Assembly (NCBI GenBank): GCA_016934355.1
Contig: JAFGTA010000069.1
Location: 1-5,938, forward strand
Direction: 5' to 3'
Length of the DNA: 5,938 bases
Source of the DNA: Candidatus Bathyarchaeota archaeon
GTDB taxonomy: Archaea; Thermoproteota; Bathyarchaeia; TCS64
Shown here: positions 5,530-5,938 of the stretch, one piece after another
How the letters are laid out: each line of letters opens with the position of its first letter
How positions within the stretch are numbered: position 1 is the first letter of the stretch
Notes under the pieces: generated by a model
What the model saw: only the letters and a program-made list of their open reading frames with translations
What the model was told of the DNA's origin: nothing
Databases searched by the model: none
Translations under genes and position numbers: made by a program

Positions 5530-5535
5530 AAGTTC

Positions 5536-5938
5536 TTGACCGTTGAACTAGAAGTGGTACCACAGGCTGTTCATGATAAGAGTATCGCGGAAATAGCCCG
5601 TGACGCCACACCTAAAATCGTTATTCTCGGCGTAGGCGGCGGCGGAAGCAACATCGTTTCATGGATGGACAAGAAGATAGTGGGCGCCAAGACGGTGGCC
5701 CTCAACAGCGACGCGCAGCACCTCACCACCAGCAAGGCGGATGAACGGGTGCTTCTCGGCTACACTCTCACAGGCGGCCTCGGCTGCGGCGGTTTCCCTG
5801 AGCAGGGACTCAAGGCGGCGGAGGAGAGCGCCATCGAGATAGAGAGCGCCATAGGCGACTCTAACCTTGTCTTCGCCACGGCGGCCCTCGGCGGAGGAAC
5901 CGGAACAGGCGCGGCCCCGGTGGTCGCCCGCATAGCCC
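5536..5938 (+). CDS. ftsZ: Cell division GTPase FtsZ, N-terminal part (3' end outside the window)
   Basis: Tubulin-like GTPase that polymerises into the division ring at midcell. The 134 visible codons cover the first part of the GTP-binding domain. They include the T1 loop G-V-G-G-G-G-S-N (32-39), the N-S-D-A-Q motif (57-61), the T3 region L-T-G-G-L-G-C-G-G-F-P-E (78-89) and the tubulin/FtsZ signature G-G-G-T-G-T-G (119-125) followed by A-A-P-V-V-A. The start is TTG, set by the Shine-Dalgarno and an upstream in-frame stop; residues 1-25 form a short lead before the first strand. In the T3 loop, Gly replaces the Arg/Lys usual in T-R/K-G-L-G-A-G, and Cys replaces the Ala. The Cys form recalls archaeal FtsZ2-type sequences, but assigning FtsZ1 or FtsZ2 would need a tree. 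The C-terminal activation domain and tail are not in the window. The FtsZ-family call is very secure. Confidence 0.95.
   Translation, partial: MTVELEVVPQAVHDKSIAEIARDATPKIVILGVGGGGSNIVSWMDKKIVGAKTVALNSDAQHLTTSKADERVLLGYTLTGGLGCGGFPEQGLKAAEESAIEIESAIGDSNLVFATAALGGGTGTGAAPVVARIA

Larger units (their letters stand above)
5473..5532 (+). repeat. 9-base inverted repeat that pairs with the ftsZ Shine-Dalgarno
   Basis: CTTTCACCT (5473-5481) is the exact reverse complement of AGGTGAAAG (5524-5532), which contains the Shine-Dalgarno of ftsZ. The left arm lies upstream of the ftsZ TATA box, so it would be present only in transcripts reading through from the TPR gene. The complementarity is seen; a regulatory role is inferred. 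Confidence 0.4.

Overview
This window is archaeal chromosomal DNA. It ends in an archaeal-type FtsZ. It carries TATA-like A/T boxes about 26-35 bases upstream of several start codons, some promoters placed for leaderless mRNAs, an AGGTGA Shine-Dalgarno before the TTG start of ftsZ, and short oligo-T tracts (not hairpin-T terminators) after several stops. The bases are G+C rich with G/C-rich third codon positions, which is why long shadow ORFs appear opposite the real genes. FtsZ argues against the Cdv-only crenarchaea. The exact lineage cannot be fixed from this sequence; a Bathyarchaeia/Thaumarchaeota-like or Thermoplasmata-like archaeon is a guess.

Layout. Positions 1-668 (+) hold the C-terminal half of a major facilitator transporter whose N-terminal half lies outside the window. 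Positions 778-1077 (+) encode a small two-helix membrane protein resembling DUF4405-type cytochromes, preceded by a perfect 14-bp palindrome. Positions 1078-1246 form a convergent gap with no firm gene, though a 25-codon Cys-rich micro-ORF lies there. Positions 1247-2179 (-) form a two-gene unit: a GerW/YtfJ-like protein followed by an unrecognised helical protein, both in the same reading frame and separated by one TAG stop and three codons. Positions 2280-3746 (-) encode a metal-dependent amidohydrolase. A 120-bp divergent promoter region separates it from a 530-residue protein with twelve TPR repeats (3867-5459, +). The 5' part of ftsZ (5536-5938, +) completes the window and runs off its end.

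How the genes may work together. The TPR gene and ftsZ are co-directional with a 76-base gap. There is no oligo-T tract between them, but there is a TATA box for ftsZ, so ftsZ may be read both from its own promoter and by read-through. The gap holds a 9-base perfect complement of the ftsZ Shine-Dalgarno region, which could mask it only in read-through transcripts. The amidohydrolase and TPR genes share a divergent promoter region with a repeated 9-bp element placed between TATA box and start in both directions. No defence system, CRISPR array, insertion sequence, tRNA or rRNA was seen. The most unusual content is the non-spore GerW-like pair, the TPR protein beside ftsZ, and these two intergenic regulatory arrangements.
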